Notes under the pieces: model-generated
Told to the model about the DNA's origin: nothing
The model's input: only the letters and a program-made list of their open reading frames with translations
The model's database searches: none
Origin: Gryllotalpicola ginsengisoli DSM 22003
GTDB lineage: Bacteria; Actinomycetota; Actinomycetes; Actinomycetales; Microbacteriaceae
Direction of reading: 5' to 3'
Length of the DNA stretch: 64,000 bases
Assembly: GCF_000419445.1 (NCBI RefSeq)
Contig: NZ_AULK01000004.1
Span: 186,001 to 250,000, forward strand
Made by a program: the position numbers and the translations under genes
Shown here: positions 18,466 through 26,351 of the stretch, one piece after another
How positions within the stretch are numbered: position 1 is the stretch's first letter
Layout of the letters: the number at the start of each line of letters is the position of its first letter

Positions 18466-18813
18466 CTAGTCGATGAACGCACGGATGCGCGCCGCCAGAT
18501 CCTGGCTCATTCCCTTTGCCACGAGCCGCTCGAGAATGTCGGTGTCGCCGCGGTGCATAGCGTCTTCGATCGTCGTCGCGACCCAGGCCACGACCCAGTC
18601 CTCCTGCGGCCGATCGGGAGAAGTCACAGCTGAGAGCAAGAAGCGGTCGCCTGACTCTCGGTCACGCATGACCGACTCCACTTCTTCGTCGATGCGGTAG
18701 AGATCGCCGTCCCAGGACCGTACCCGTAGCCTCTCGCTTCTCTTGTCGCTACGCCCTGCTGCCTCCGCCTGCCAATACCGCCGGACCAGATCTCGCAACT
18801 CGTCAATCCTCAT
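18466..18813 (-). CDS. Hypothetical protein, 115 residues
   Basis: A small soluble, charged protein (MRIDELRDLVRRYWQAEAAG; C-terminus GMSQDLAARIRAFID). No family is recognised. The Trp/Asp-rich centre (DRPQEDWVVAWVATTIEDAM) is reminiscent of small immunity-type or DUF6869-like proteins, but this is a weak impression. Its ATG overlaps the stop of the upstream membrane gene (ATGA), so it is the last gene of a three-gene transcription unit (19591 to 18466). Composition is slightly less GC-rich than in flanking metabolic genes. Confidence 0.65.
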   Translation of the reverse strand: MRIDELRDLVRRYWQAEAAGRSDKRSERLRVRSWDGDLYRIDEEVESVMRDRESGDRFLLSAVTSPDRPQEDWVVAWVATTIEDAMHRGDTDILERLVAKGMSQDLAARIRAFID

Positions 18814-19097
18814 CGGGTGCGTCTTCCTGAACGACCGCGCGGGAAGATGCCAGGGGCCCGGAGGCTGGCAGAGCCACCGGGCGAGAACCCGAGCAGCCCC
18901 GCGAACACGATCGCAAACACGATCAAGAACGAAAGCGGCGCGTAGAGCCAGGGCAGGATGCCAGTGATCATGGTGGTCAGTGGGGATGGCTCTAGCGATC
19001 CGGAAAGTATTCCAAGCGCGACCCCGCTGATCACATAAGCGACTGCAACGCGGCGGAACACGACTTTCCGCTTCTTACGCCTCTCTTCCCCGGCCAT
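18810..19097 (-). CDS. Small hypothetical membrane protein, 95 residues
   Basis: It has a lysine/arginine-rich cytoplasmic N-terminus (MAGEERRKKRKVVFRR) and two predicted membrane spans (VAVAYVISGVALGILSG, about 16-33, and LSFLIVFAIVFAGLLGF, about 55-72), followed by an Arg/Gly tail. No family is recognised. It overlaps the following gene by 4 bp and starts 17 bp after the upstream membrane gene, so the three are probably co-transcribed. Confidence 0.6.
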   Translation of the reverse strand: MAGEERRKKRKVVFRRVAVAYVISGVALGILSGSLEPSPLTTMITGILPWLYAPLSFLIVFAIVFAGLLGFSPGGSASLRAPGIFPRGRSGRRTR

Positions 19098-19114
19098 GCG
19101 TCGTTATCCGGACT

Positions 19115-19591
19115 TCACGATCCCGCGGACCGAAACGCATTGATTCGCGTAGCATCCTGCTCCGCGCAAGCAAAGTAGTACGCGACCATTCCGACCAGGC
19201 TCAGAACCAGCCAGCCAACCAGATCTGTTTGGCGATCCGTGCCGATGTAGAAGAGCGCCGAAATGCACAGCAACAGGAAGAGCGCCGCCAAGCCGCAGAC
19301 CGTAGCGGTGACTCGAGGCTGAAGTCGGCGACGCACGATGGCAAAAGTGATGCCTACGACCAGCGAAACAAACGCGGAAACGACGAATCCCAGCAGGACC
19401 GCGGCCATGAATATCAACCCGCTCAGGTCTACGTAGCCCTCTAAACGACCGCCGGCGCTCACGTACCTTATGTGCTGGATCAAGAGGCTGATGAGTGAAT
19501 AAACCATTGCCGTGATAGGCCCGCCGACGAAAGCGAGTAACACCAGGCGAAACGGGATACCGATGCCCGATGGTTTCGCCTCGGTCATCAT
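19115..19591 (-). CDS. Hypothetical four-span membrane protein
   Basis: A 158-residue protein with four hydrophobic segments (for example FRLVLLAFVGGPITAMVYSL, LIFMAAVLLGFVVSAFVSLV, VCGLAALFLLLCISALFYIG, LVLSLVGMVAYYFACA). ATG 19591 is chosen because AGGAG lies about seven nt upstream; an upstream in-frame start would add a non-conserved leader. No family is recognised. It heads the small three-gene unit that ends at 18466. Codon use is more AT-tolerant than in the flanking operons, which fits accessory origin. Confidence 0.65.
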   Translation of the reverse strand: MMTEAKPSGIGIPFRLVLLAFVGGPITAMVYSLISLLIQHIRYVSAGGRLEGYVDLSGLIFMAAVLLGFVVSAFVSLVVGITFAIVRRRLQPRVTATVCGLAALFLLLCISALFYIGTDRQTDLVGWLVLSLVGMVAYYFACAEQDATRINAFRSAGS

Positions 19592-19767
19592 CGTCTCGCT
19601 CCTGGGTCCCGCAGACCTCGAACCCGGCTTTCCATCGAGGAGGAGAGCCACGGCCAACAGCACTCAGGCCCTGCAAGAGCACGTACCTCGCGCTTGACCA
19701 ATTCTTAGCGCACAGGAAGCCGGCAAGACAATCGTCCGACTCTCCGGCGGGCACCCCAGTTCGGGGC

Positions 19768-19803
19768 TTACCGCACCGGCTGCAGCCGGGTGAGCGGGGT
19801 GAT
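19768..19803 (-). pseudogene. Duplicated fragment of the lldD 3' end
   Basis: Bases 19770-19794 repeat 19959-19983, the last codons of lldD, without a mismatch; similarity then continues with few changes to ~19803. On the minus strand it reads [10 protein letters not shown] and a TAA stop, against [10 protein letters not shown] and a TAG stop in the real gene. No further lldD sequence precedes it, so this is a short local duplication or the scar of a lost neighbour. Confidence 0.55.
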
Positions 19804-19845
19804 GACCGCGGCAAGAGCGAGCCTGCCGTCGGCGCGGCGCACTGA

Positions 19846-19915
19846 GGGAAGGGATTCGGCGGGGCTTCCGGCGCGGCGCGGCCGACGCGCCGCGAGCGGC
19901 GCCCAATTCCTTCCC
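19846..19915. terminator. Imperfect palindrome downstream of lldD
   Basis: GGGAAGGGATT (19846-19856) faces AATTCCTTCCC (19905-19915) with one mismatch, around a GC-rich inner hairpin (CGGCGCG-GCCGA-CGCGCCG). It lies just after the end of the rhamnose operon and could terminate it. Confidence 0.45.
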
Positions 19916-19956
19916 TGCGGGCAGCGCCGCCCGGCCACTCCGCCGCCCGCGCGCCC

Positions 19957-21189
19957 CTACCGCACCGGCTGCAGCCGGGTGAGCTGGGTGACGTGCTGGG
20001 GGCCGAGCTCGGCGAGCGAGGCCACGCCGAGCAGCTTCATGGTGCGGCGGATCTGGTCGGCGAGGATCCAGATCGCCCGGTCCACCCCCTCGCGGCCGCC
20101 GGCCATCAGGCCGTACAGGTAAGCGCGCCCGATCAGGGTGAACTTCGCGCCGAGCGCGATCGAGGCGACGATGTCGGCACCAGACATGATGCCGGTGTCG
20201 ATCGCGATCTCGGTGTCCTTGCCCACCTCGCGCACCACCTCGGGCAGCAGCCGGAACGGCACCGGCGCGCGGTCGAGCTGGCGGCCGCCGTGATTGGAGA
20301 GCACGATGCCGTCGACGCCGAGGTCGACCAGCTTGCGCGCATCCGCCACGTTCTGCACGCCCTTGATCACGATCTTGCCGGGGAACAGCCCTCGGATCGT
20401 CTCGAGGTCGTCGAAGCTGATCGTCGGGTCCATCGCCGCATCGAGCAGCTCGCCGACCGTGCCGCCGGTCGACGACAGCGACGCGAACTCGAGCTTGGGC
20501 GTGGTGAGGAAGTCGTACCACCACCACGGCCGGGGGATCGCGTCGACGATCGTCTTCACGGTGAGCGCCGGCGGAATCGAGAACCCGTTCCGCTTGTCCC
20601 GTAGCCGTGCCCCCGCCACCGGGGTGTCGACGGTGAAGAACAGCGTGTCGAAGCCGGCCGCCGCCGCGCGCCTGGTCAGGTCGTAGGAGATCTCGCGGTC
20701 GCGCATCACGTACAGCTGGAACCAGTTGCGACCGCGCGGATTCGCCGCCTTGACGTCCTCGATCGACGTGGTGCCGAGCGTCGACAGCGAGAACGGGATG
20801 CCCGCCGCCCCTGCGGCGCCCGCCCCCGCGATCTCCCCCTCGGTCTGCATCAGCCGGGTGAACCCGGTCGGGGCGATGCCGAAGGGCAGCGCGCTCGGCC
20901 CGCCGAAGATCTCGCACGAGGTGTCCACCTCCGCCGCCCCGCGCAGAATCGACGGGTGGAACTCGATGTCCTGGAACGCCTGCCGGGCGCGCCGCATCGA
21001 CAGCTCCTGCTCGGCCGCGCCATCCGTGTAGTCGAAAGCGGCCCGCGGCGTGCGCCGCTTCGCGATTCGGCGCAGGTCGTAGATGGTCAGCGCGCTCTCC
21101 AGCCGGCGCTTCTTCGCATCGAGCTCCGGCTTGCGGAACTGCATCAGCTCAAAGATCTCGGCGGGATTGGGCAGCTGTCGTTTCACCAC
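19957..21189 (-). CDS. lldD: L-lactate dehydrogenase (FMN-dependent alpha-hydroxy acid oxidase family)
   Basis: A 410-residue flavoenzyme of the LldD/glycolate oxidase family that oxidises L-lactate to pyruvate, passing electrons to quinone or cytochrome. Diagnostic blocks are [26 protein letters not shown], the active-site [10 protein letters not shown] (catalytic His followed by Arg) and [19 protein letters not shown] for FMN phosphate binding. It starts at GTG 21189 (a second GTG follows directly), 6 bp after the rhaB stop. This places it in the rhamnose operon, where the L-lactate made by the aldolase/dehydrogenase fusion would be its substrate. That pathway link is inference from context. 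Confidence 0.92.
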   Translation of the reverse strand: MVKRQLPNPAEIFELMQFRKPELDAKKRRLESALTIYDLRRIAKRRTPRAAFDYTDGAAEQELSMRRARQAFQDIEFHPSILRGAAEVDTSCEIFGGPSALPFGIAPTGFTRLMQTEGEIAGAGAAGAAGIPFSLSTLGTTSIEDVKAANPRGRNWFQLYVMRDREISYDLTRRAAAAGFDTLFFTVDTPVAGARLRDKRNGFSIPPALTVKTIVDAIPRPWWWYDFLTTPKLEFASLSSTGGTVGELLDAAMDPTISFDDLETIRGLFPGKIVIKGVQNVADARKLVDLGVDGIVLSNHGGRQLDRAPVPFRLLPEVVREVGKDTEIAIDTGIMSGADIVASIALGAKFTLIGRAYLYGLMAGGREGVDRAIWILADQIRRTMKLLGVASLAELGPQHVTQLTRLQPVR

Positions 21190-21195
21190 GCGGGG

Positions 21196-22683
21196 TCAAC
21201 TCCTCGGTCGGTAGACGGTGGGCGGGAAGGCACGCGCGACCAGGGCGCGCAGCTCGGGCAGGCCGCCGGCGACGAGGCCCGCCGCCCGCGCCTGCACCAG
21301 GATGTTGCCGATCGCGGTCGCCTCGACCGGCCCGGCGAGCACGGGCATGCCCGACCGGTCGGCGGTCGCCTGGCACAGCAGCGCGTTCTGCGCGCCGCCG
21401 CCGACCAGGTTGATGGTCGACACGGGCGCGCCCGAGAGCCGGGATGCCTCGCGCACCGTGTCGGCGAACGCCTGGGCGAGGCTCTCGACGATGCTGCGCA
21501 CGAACTCCGCACGGCCGGCAGGCGGCCGCACCTCGTGCTCGCGGCACCACTCGGCGATGCGGCCGGGCACGTCGCCGGGCGGCAGGAAGCGCGGGTCGTC
21601 GACGTCGAACACCGTGACAGCGGATGCCGGCACCGCCCGCGCCTCATCGAGCAGCTGCTCGAGCGTGCTGGAGCGCTGCGCGGCGGTCGCGTCGGCGGGG
21701 CTCCAGGCGCGGATCGACTCGGTCAGCAGCCACAGCCCCATCACGTTGTGCAGGAAGCGGATGCGCCCGTCGACGCCGCCCTCGTTGGTGAACCCCGCGA
21801 GCCGGGCCGACTCGCCGATCACCGGCGACTCGAGCTCGACGCCCACGAGCCCCCACGTGCCGCAGGAGATGTAGGCGAAGTCGGCGGCCGGGTTGGGGAT
21901 CGCCACGACGGCCGAGGCCGTGTCGTGCGAGCCGACCGCGGTGACCGGCAGCGGGGCGCCGACGACCTGCCGGGCGGGGCCGTCGATGGTGCCGAGCGAC
22001 GCGCCCGGGTCCACCAGCGGCGGCAGCATCCGTTCGGGCACGCCGACGCGGGCGGCGAGCTCGAGGTCCCACGCGCGGGTGCGCGCGTCGAGCAGGCCCG
22101 TGGTCGACGCGTTGGTGCGCTCCGCGGCCACGACGCCGGTGAGCTGGTGCGCGATGAGGTCGGGCACGAGCAGCAGCGTATCCGCGGCGGTCAGCAGCCC
22201 GGAGTCCCGGTCGCAGGCGAGCTGGAATACGGTGTTGAACGGCAGGTGCTGCAGGCCGTTGCGGCGGTACAGCTCGGCCGCCGGCGCCACGTGGTGCACC
22301 GCCTCGACGCCGGCCGCGGTGCGCGCGTCGCGGTAGTGGTACGGCTCGCCGAGCATGCGCCCGCCGCGCAGCAGGCCGTAGTCGACCGCCCACGAGTCGA
22401 TGCCGACGCTGAGCAGATCGGATGCTCCGGCCGCCGCCTCGCGCAGCCCGTTCAGCACCCCGCGGTACAGCCCGAGGAAGTCCCAGTGCAGGCCGTCGCG
22501 CAGCGCGATCGGCTCATTCGGGAACCGCGCGACGTGCCGCAGCTCGAGCGCGCCGGGCGACACCCGGCCGACGATGACCCGGCCGCTCGTGGCGCCGAGG
22601 TCGACGGCGACGACGGAACCCGACGGGGAACTGCGGCGCGAGGCATCCGTCGCCGCCCTCGCCGTTGCCCTCATCGCTGTCAC
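21196..22683 (-). CDS. rhaB: Rhamnulokinase (FGGY family)
   Basis: A 495-residue sugar kinase that phosphorylates L-rhamnulose to rhamnulose-1-phosphate. It has the N-terminal FGGY phosphate loop VVAVDLGATSGRVIVG, the substrate loop IDSWAVDYGLL, FAYISCGTWGLVGVEL and the C-terminal adenosine motif NLVGGGAQNALLCQ. GTG 22683 overlaps the preceding stop codon (GTGA); ATG 22674 is the alternative. It lies between the aldolase/dehydrogenase gene and lldD, and this context makes rhamnulokinase, rather than another FGGY kinase, the confident call. Confidence 0.95.
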   Translation of the reverse strand: MTAMRATARAATDASRRSSPSGSVVAVDLGATSGRVIVGRVSPGALELRHVARFPNEPIALRDGLHWDFLGLYRGVLNGLREAAAGASDLLSVGIDSWAVDYGLLRGGRMLGEPYHYRDARTAAGVEAVHHVAPAAELYRRNGLQHLPFNTVFQLACDRDSGLLTAADTLLLVPDLIAHQLTGVVAAERTNASTTGLLDARTRAWDLELAARVGVPERMLPPLVDPGASLGTIDGPARQVVGAPLPVTAVGSHDTASAVVAIPNPAADFAYISCGTWGLVGVELESPVIGESARLAGFTNEGGVDGRIRFLHNVMGLWLLTESIRAWSPADATAAQRSSTLEQLLDEARAVPASAVTVFDVDDPRFLPPGDVPGRIAEWCREHEVRPPAGRAEFVRSIVESLAQAFADTVREASRLSGAPVSTINLVGGGAQNALLCQATADRSGMPVLAGPVEATAIGNILVQARAAGLVAGGLPELRALVARAFPPTVYRPRS

Positions 22684-24830
22684 CGCAGGAACGCGGCGGC
22701 CACGCCCGCATCGACCGGGATGTGCAGCCCCGTCGTGTGGTCGAGGTCGCTCGTGCACAGCACGAACACGGCGTTCGCGACGTTCTCGGGCAGCACCTCG
22801 CGCTTGAGCAGCGTGCGCTGGGCGTAGTACTCGCCGAGCTTCTCCTCGGGCACGCCGTAGACCGCGGCGCGCTTGGCGCCCCAGCCGCCGGCGAAGATGC
22901 CCGAGCCGCGGACGACCCCGTCGGGGTTGATGCCGTTGACCTTGATGCCGTGCTCGCCGAGCTCGGCGGCCAGCAGCCGCACCTGGTGCGCCTGATCGGC
23001 CTTCGTCGCCGAGTAGGCGATGTTGTTGGGGCCGGCGAACACCGAGTTCTTCGACGAGATGTACACGATGTCGCCGCCGAGCTTCTGGTCGATCATCACC
23101 CGGGCGGCGGCGCGCGAGACGAGGAAGGAGCCCTTGGCCATCACATTGTGCTGCAGATCCCAGTCGGCGACGGTCGTCTCGAGCAGCGACTTCGACAGCG
23201 AGAGGCCGGCGTTGTTGACGACGATGTCGAGGCCGCCGAACGCGAGCAGCGCGGCGTCGACCGCGGCCTGCACCGCGTTCTCGTCGGTGACGTCGGCGGC
23301 GACGCCGATCGCCACGTCGGCCGAGCCGAGCTCGGCGGCGGCCGCCTGCGCCTTCTCGGCGTCGAGGTCGGCGATCACGACGCAGGCGCCCTCGGCGGCC
23401 AGCCGCTTGGCCGTCGCCTTGCCGATCCCCGACGCGGCGCCCGTGACGAGCGCGATGCGGGTGGCGAGCGGCTTCGGCTTCGGCCGGCGCCTGAGCTTGG
23501 CCTCCTCCAGCGCCCAGTACTCGATGCGGAACTTCTCGGCCTCGTCGATCGGCGCGTACGTCGAGATCGCCTCGGCGCCACGCATCACATTGATCGCGTT
23601 GACGTAGAACTCGCCGGCGACGCGCGCGGTCTGCTTGTCGGCGCCGTAGCTGAACATGCCCACGCCCGGCACTAGCACGATCGCCGGGTCGGCGCCGCGC
23701 ATCGCGGGCGGCTCCTCGCCGCGCTCGCGCGCCGCGGCCGCACCGCGCTCGTAGTAGGCGGAGTAGTCGGCGCGGTACGCCTCGTGCAGCTCGGGCAGCC
23801 GCGCGACGATCTCCTCCACGCTCGCGGTGGCGGGCAGGTCGACGACGAGCGGCTTCACCTTGGTGCGCAGGAAGTGGTCGGGGCAGCTCGTGCCGAGCGC
23901 CGCGAGCTCGGGGTGGCGCGCGGAGGCGAGGAAGTCGAGCACGACCTGGTCGTCGGTGAAGTGGCCGACCTGCGGCTTGTCGGTCGAGGCGAGGGCGCGC
24001 AGGTGCGGCGCGAGCGCGGCCGCCTTCGCGCGGCGATCGGATGCGGGAAGCGGCGCGTACCCGTCGAGCTTCTCCCCGAACGGGTCGGCCTTGCCGTGCT
24101 GCTCGATGTACTCGGCGGCGGTGCGGATGATCCACAGCGAGTTGGCCTCGGCCTCGTCGCTCGTGTCGCCCCAGGCGGTGATGCCGTGCCCGCCGAGGAT
24201 CGCCCCGATCACGTCGGGGTTCTGCCGCTTGATCTCGGCGATGTCGAGACCGAGCTGGAAGCCCGGGCGGCGCCACGGCACCCAGGCGACCCGGCCGCCG
24301 AACGCCTCGGCGGTCAGCCGCTCGCCGTCGGCGGCGGTGGCGAAGGCGATACCGGAGTCGGGGTGCAGGTGGTCGACGTGCGCGGCGTCGACCAGGCCGT
24401 GCATCGCGGTGTCGATCGAGGGGGCGGCCCCGCCCTTGCCGTGCAGGGTGTAGTCGAATGCGGCGACCATCTCGTCCTCCCGCTCGACCCCCGGGTACAC
24501 GTCGACGAGCGCGCGCAGGCGGTCCAGCCGCAGCACGGCGAGGCCCGCCTCCGTCAGCGTGCCGAGGTCGCCGCCGGAGCCCTTCACCCACAGCAGCTCC
24601 ACCGGCTCGCCGGTCACCGGGTCGATGTCGGTGGCCTTCGCCGAGGTGTTGCCGCCGGCGTAGTTGGTGTTGCGCGGGTCGGCCCCGAGCCGGTTCGACC
24701 GCGCGATCAGTTCCGCCGGGGCCGATGGCTGAGGAGTCGCCGCAGGCGACGTCTCGAAGCCCGGCCCACCCTTCGAGACGCCGCTGCGCGGCTCCTCAGG
24801 GTTCGAGGTGTTCGACTCGCTCATGCTCAT
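22680..24830 (-). CDS. rhaD: Bifunctional rhamnulose-1-phosphate aldolase / lactaldehyde dehydrogenase
   Basis: A 716-residue fusion. Residues ~40-420 are a class II aldolase domain with Zn ligands in HVDHLHPDS and GGHGITAWG; it cleaves rhamnulose-1-phosphate to DHAP and L-lactaldehyde. Residues ~460-716 are a short-chain dehydrogenase with NAD motif TGAASGIGKA and active-site YSATKAD, which oxidises the aldehyde to L-lactate. ATG 24830 forms an ATGA overlap with rhaI. The first ~35 residues are not conserved: they are largely encoded by a palindromic repeat (24729-24799). The gene feeds DHAP to glycolysis and lactate to LldD. Confidence 0.95.
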   Translation of the reverse strand: MSMSESNTSNPEEPRSGVSKGGPGFETSPAATPQPSAPAELIARSNRLGADPRNTNYAGGNTSAKATDIDPVTGEPVELLWVKGSGGDLGTLTEAGLAVLRLDRLRALVDVYPGVEREDEMVAAFDYTLHGKGGAAPSIDTAMHGLVDAAHVDHLHPDSGIAFATAADGERLTAEAFGGRVAWVPWRRPGFQLGLDIAEIKRQNPDVIGAILGGHGITAWGDTSDEAEANSLWIIRTAAEYIEQHGKADPFGEKLDGYAPLPASDRRAKAAALAPHLRALASTDKPQVGHFTDDQVVLDFLASARHPELAALGTSCPDHFLRTKVKPLVVDLPATASVEEIVARLPELHEAYRADYSAYYERGAAAARERGEEPPAMRGADPAIVLVPGVGMFSYGADKQTARVAGEFYVNAINVMRGAEAISTYAPIDEAEKFRIEYWALEEAKLRRRPKPKPLATRIALVTGAASGIGKATAKRLAAEGACVVIADLDAEKAQAAAAELGSADVAIGVAADVTDENAVQAAVDAALLAFGGLDIVVNNAGLSLSKSLLETTVADWDLQHNVMAKGSFLVSRAAARVMIDQKLGGDIVYISSKNSVFAGPNNIAYSATKADQAHQVRLLAAELGEHGIKVNGINPDGVVRGSGIFAGGWGAKRAAVYGVPEEKLGEYYAQRTLLKREVLPENVANAVFVLCTSDLDHTTGLHIPVDAGVAAAFLR
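24729..24799. repeat. 71-bp palindromic repeat (CTGAGGAG...CTCCTCAG) within rhaD
   Basis: Outer arms CTGAGGAG (24729-24736) and CTCCTCAG (24792-24799) enclose inner arms GTCTCGAAG (24751-24759) and CTTCGAGAC (24771-24779). The element is translated as part of the RhaD N-terminus, giving about 23 residues that include SGVSKGGPGFETS. Confidence 0.8.
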
Positions 24831-25990
24831 GCTCCCCATCCGGCCTGCGTGCCGCCCACGCGCTCGGCCTCGATCCTCTGCTGATACCCCGACTCGGCAT
24901 AGGCGCGCATCGGGTCGGCGGGCAGTCCGCGCGAGGCCCGCCACTCGGCGAGCGCAGGGCGTACATCCGTGTAGAAGGCGTCCATCAGCACCCCGTTGGC
25001 GGCGAGCACATCGCCCTCCTGCTGGGCCCGGCGCAGCGCATCCGTGTCGACGAGCAGGGCGCGTGCCGTCATCTCCTGCACGTTGAGCACCGAGCGGATC
25101 TGCCCCGGGATCTTCTTCTCGATGTTGTGGCACTGGTCGAGCATGAACGCCACGTCGGGGTTGCCGTATCCGCCGCCGCGGATCACCTCGTAGATGATGC
25201 GGAACAGCTGGAACGGGTCGGCGGCGCCGACGATCAGGTCGTCGTCGGCGTAGAACCGCGAGTTGAAGTCGAACGACCCGAGCTTCCCGAGCCGCAGCAG
25301 CTGGGCGACGATGAACTCGATGTTGGTGCCAGGCGCGTGGTGGCCGGTGTCGAGGCAGACGTACGCCTTCTCGCCGAGCGCGACCGTGTGCGCGTAGCTC
25401 GTGCCCCAGTCCGGCACGTCGGTGTGGTAGAACGCCGGCTCGAAGAACTTGTACTCGAGCACGAGCCGCTGCCCCTCCCCGAGGCGGGCGTAGATCTGCG
25501 AAAGCGAGTCGGCCAGGCGGTCCTGTCGGGCGCGGATGTCGTCCTGACCCGGGTAGTTGGTGCCGTCGGCCAGCCAGATCTTCAGGTCGCGCGACCCGGT
25601 CTCGTTCATCACGTCGATGCACCGGTAGTGGTGGTCGATCGCCTTCTGGCGGATGCGCGGGTCGGAGTGCGTGACGGATCCGAGCTTGTAGTCGTCGTCC
25701 TGGAAGGTGTTGGAGTTGATCGTGCCGAGCCGCACCCCGTTGTCTTCGGCGTGCTTGGCGAGGTCGGCGTAGGAGTCGACCGTGTCCCACGGGATGTGCA
25801 GGGCGACCGACGGCGCGAGGCCGGTGTGCCGGTGCACCTGCGCGGCGTCGCTCACCTTCTCGAACGGATCGCGCGGCACCCCCGCCTGCCCGAAGACCTT
25901 GAACCGCGTGCCCGAGTTGCCGAACGCCCAGCTGGGCAGCTCGATCGCCTGCTTCTCGAGTTCGGGGGTGATGTCAGAGAACGTCGTCAT
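24827..25990 (-). CDS. rhaI: L-rhamnose isomerase
   Basis: A 387-residue metal-dependent isomerase (RhaI type of the xylose isomerase-like TIM barrels) that converts L-rhamnose to L-rhamnulose. Metal and substrate residues sit in LEYKFFEPAFYHTD (Glu), CLDTGHHAPGTN (Asp/His) and FDFNSRFYADDDL (Asp). ATG 25990 is preceded by AAGGAG about ten nt upstream and lies inside the end of the mutarotase gene. Its stop overlaps the rhaD start by 4 bp. All features agree with a catabolic rhamnose operon. Confidence 0.96.
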   Translation of the reverse strand: MTTFSDITPELEKQAIELPSWAFGNSGTRFKVFGQAGVPRDPFEKVSDAAQVHRHTGLAPSVALHIPWDTVDSYADLAKHAEDNGVRLGTINSNTFQDDDYKLGSVTHSDPRIRQKAIDHHYRCIDVMNETGSRDLKIWLADGTNYPGQDDIRARQDRLADSLSQIYARLGEGQRLVLEYKFFEPAFYHTDVPDWGTSYAHTVALGEKAYVCLDTGHHAPGTNIEFIVAQLLRLGKLGSFDFNSRFYADDDLIVGAADPFQLFRIIYEVIRGGGYGNPDVAFMLDQCHNIEKKIPGQIRSVLNVQEMTARALLVDTDALRRAQQEGDVLAANGVLMDAFYTDVRPALAEWRASRGLPADPMRAYAESGYQQRIEAERVGGTQAGWGA

Positions 25991-26351
25991 CGTCGCCCGC
26001 TCCTTCCGCAGCTTCCAGCTGCTCGTCCAGATTGAAGATCTCCTCGAGCTCGACCGCGGCCTGGTCGGCGCGACCGTCGAGGTCGACGAAGAATTCGGCC
26101 ATCTCGGCCTCCCACCGGGCGGCGACCGGCGAGGCGGCGAGGTATTCGTCGGCGGCGGCCTTGGCTGCGGCATCCGTGACCTCGTAGTAACCCACCAGCT
26201 GCCCGTCGTCGGCGAGGAAGATAGAGTAGTTGCGCCGCCCGCTCGCCTCGATCGCCTGCAGCATGTCGGGCCAGACGGATGCGTGGCGCGCGCGGTACTC
26301 GTCGATCCGATCGGGCCGCACCCGCAGCGTGAAGCAGATGCGCAGGGTCAC
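25974..26351 (-). CDS. rhaM: L-rhamnose mutarotase
   Basis: A 125-residue protein of the RhaM/DUF718 family (RICFTLRVRPDRIDEYRARH, ASVWPDMLQAIEASG, RNYSIFL, LVGYYEV) that interconverts the alpha and beta anomers of L-rhamnose. The start at GTG 26351 gives a GTGA overlap with the transporter stop. The C-terminal acidic tail (EEIFNLDEQLEAAEGAGDDD) runs 17 bp into the rhaI start, so translation is tightly coupled. It supplies the beta anomer to RhaI. Confidence 0.93.
   Translation of the reverse strand: MTLRICFTLRVRPDRIDEYRARHASVWPDMLQAIEASGRRNYSIFLADDGQLVGYYEVTDAAAKAAADEYLAASPVAARWEAEMAEFFVDLDGRADQAAVELEEIFNLDEQLEAAEGAGDDDDVL

Larger units (their letters stand above)
19592..19956. other. 365-bp intergenic region with no intact gene
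   Basis: No reading frame here is convincing. Two things stand out: a copy of the 3' end of lldD at 19768-19803 and an imperfect palindrome at 19846-19915, both listed separately. The remainder near 19592-19767 shows nothing recognisable. Confidence 0.6.

Noticed and set aside
22680-25790. Open frame extending rhaD far upstream through rhaI
   Set aside because: The upstream part is the wrong frame of rhaI; the ATGA overlap at 24830 and the conserved aldolase start define the real gene.
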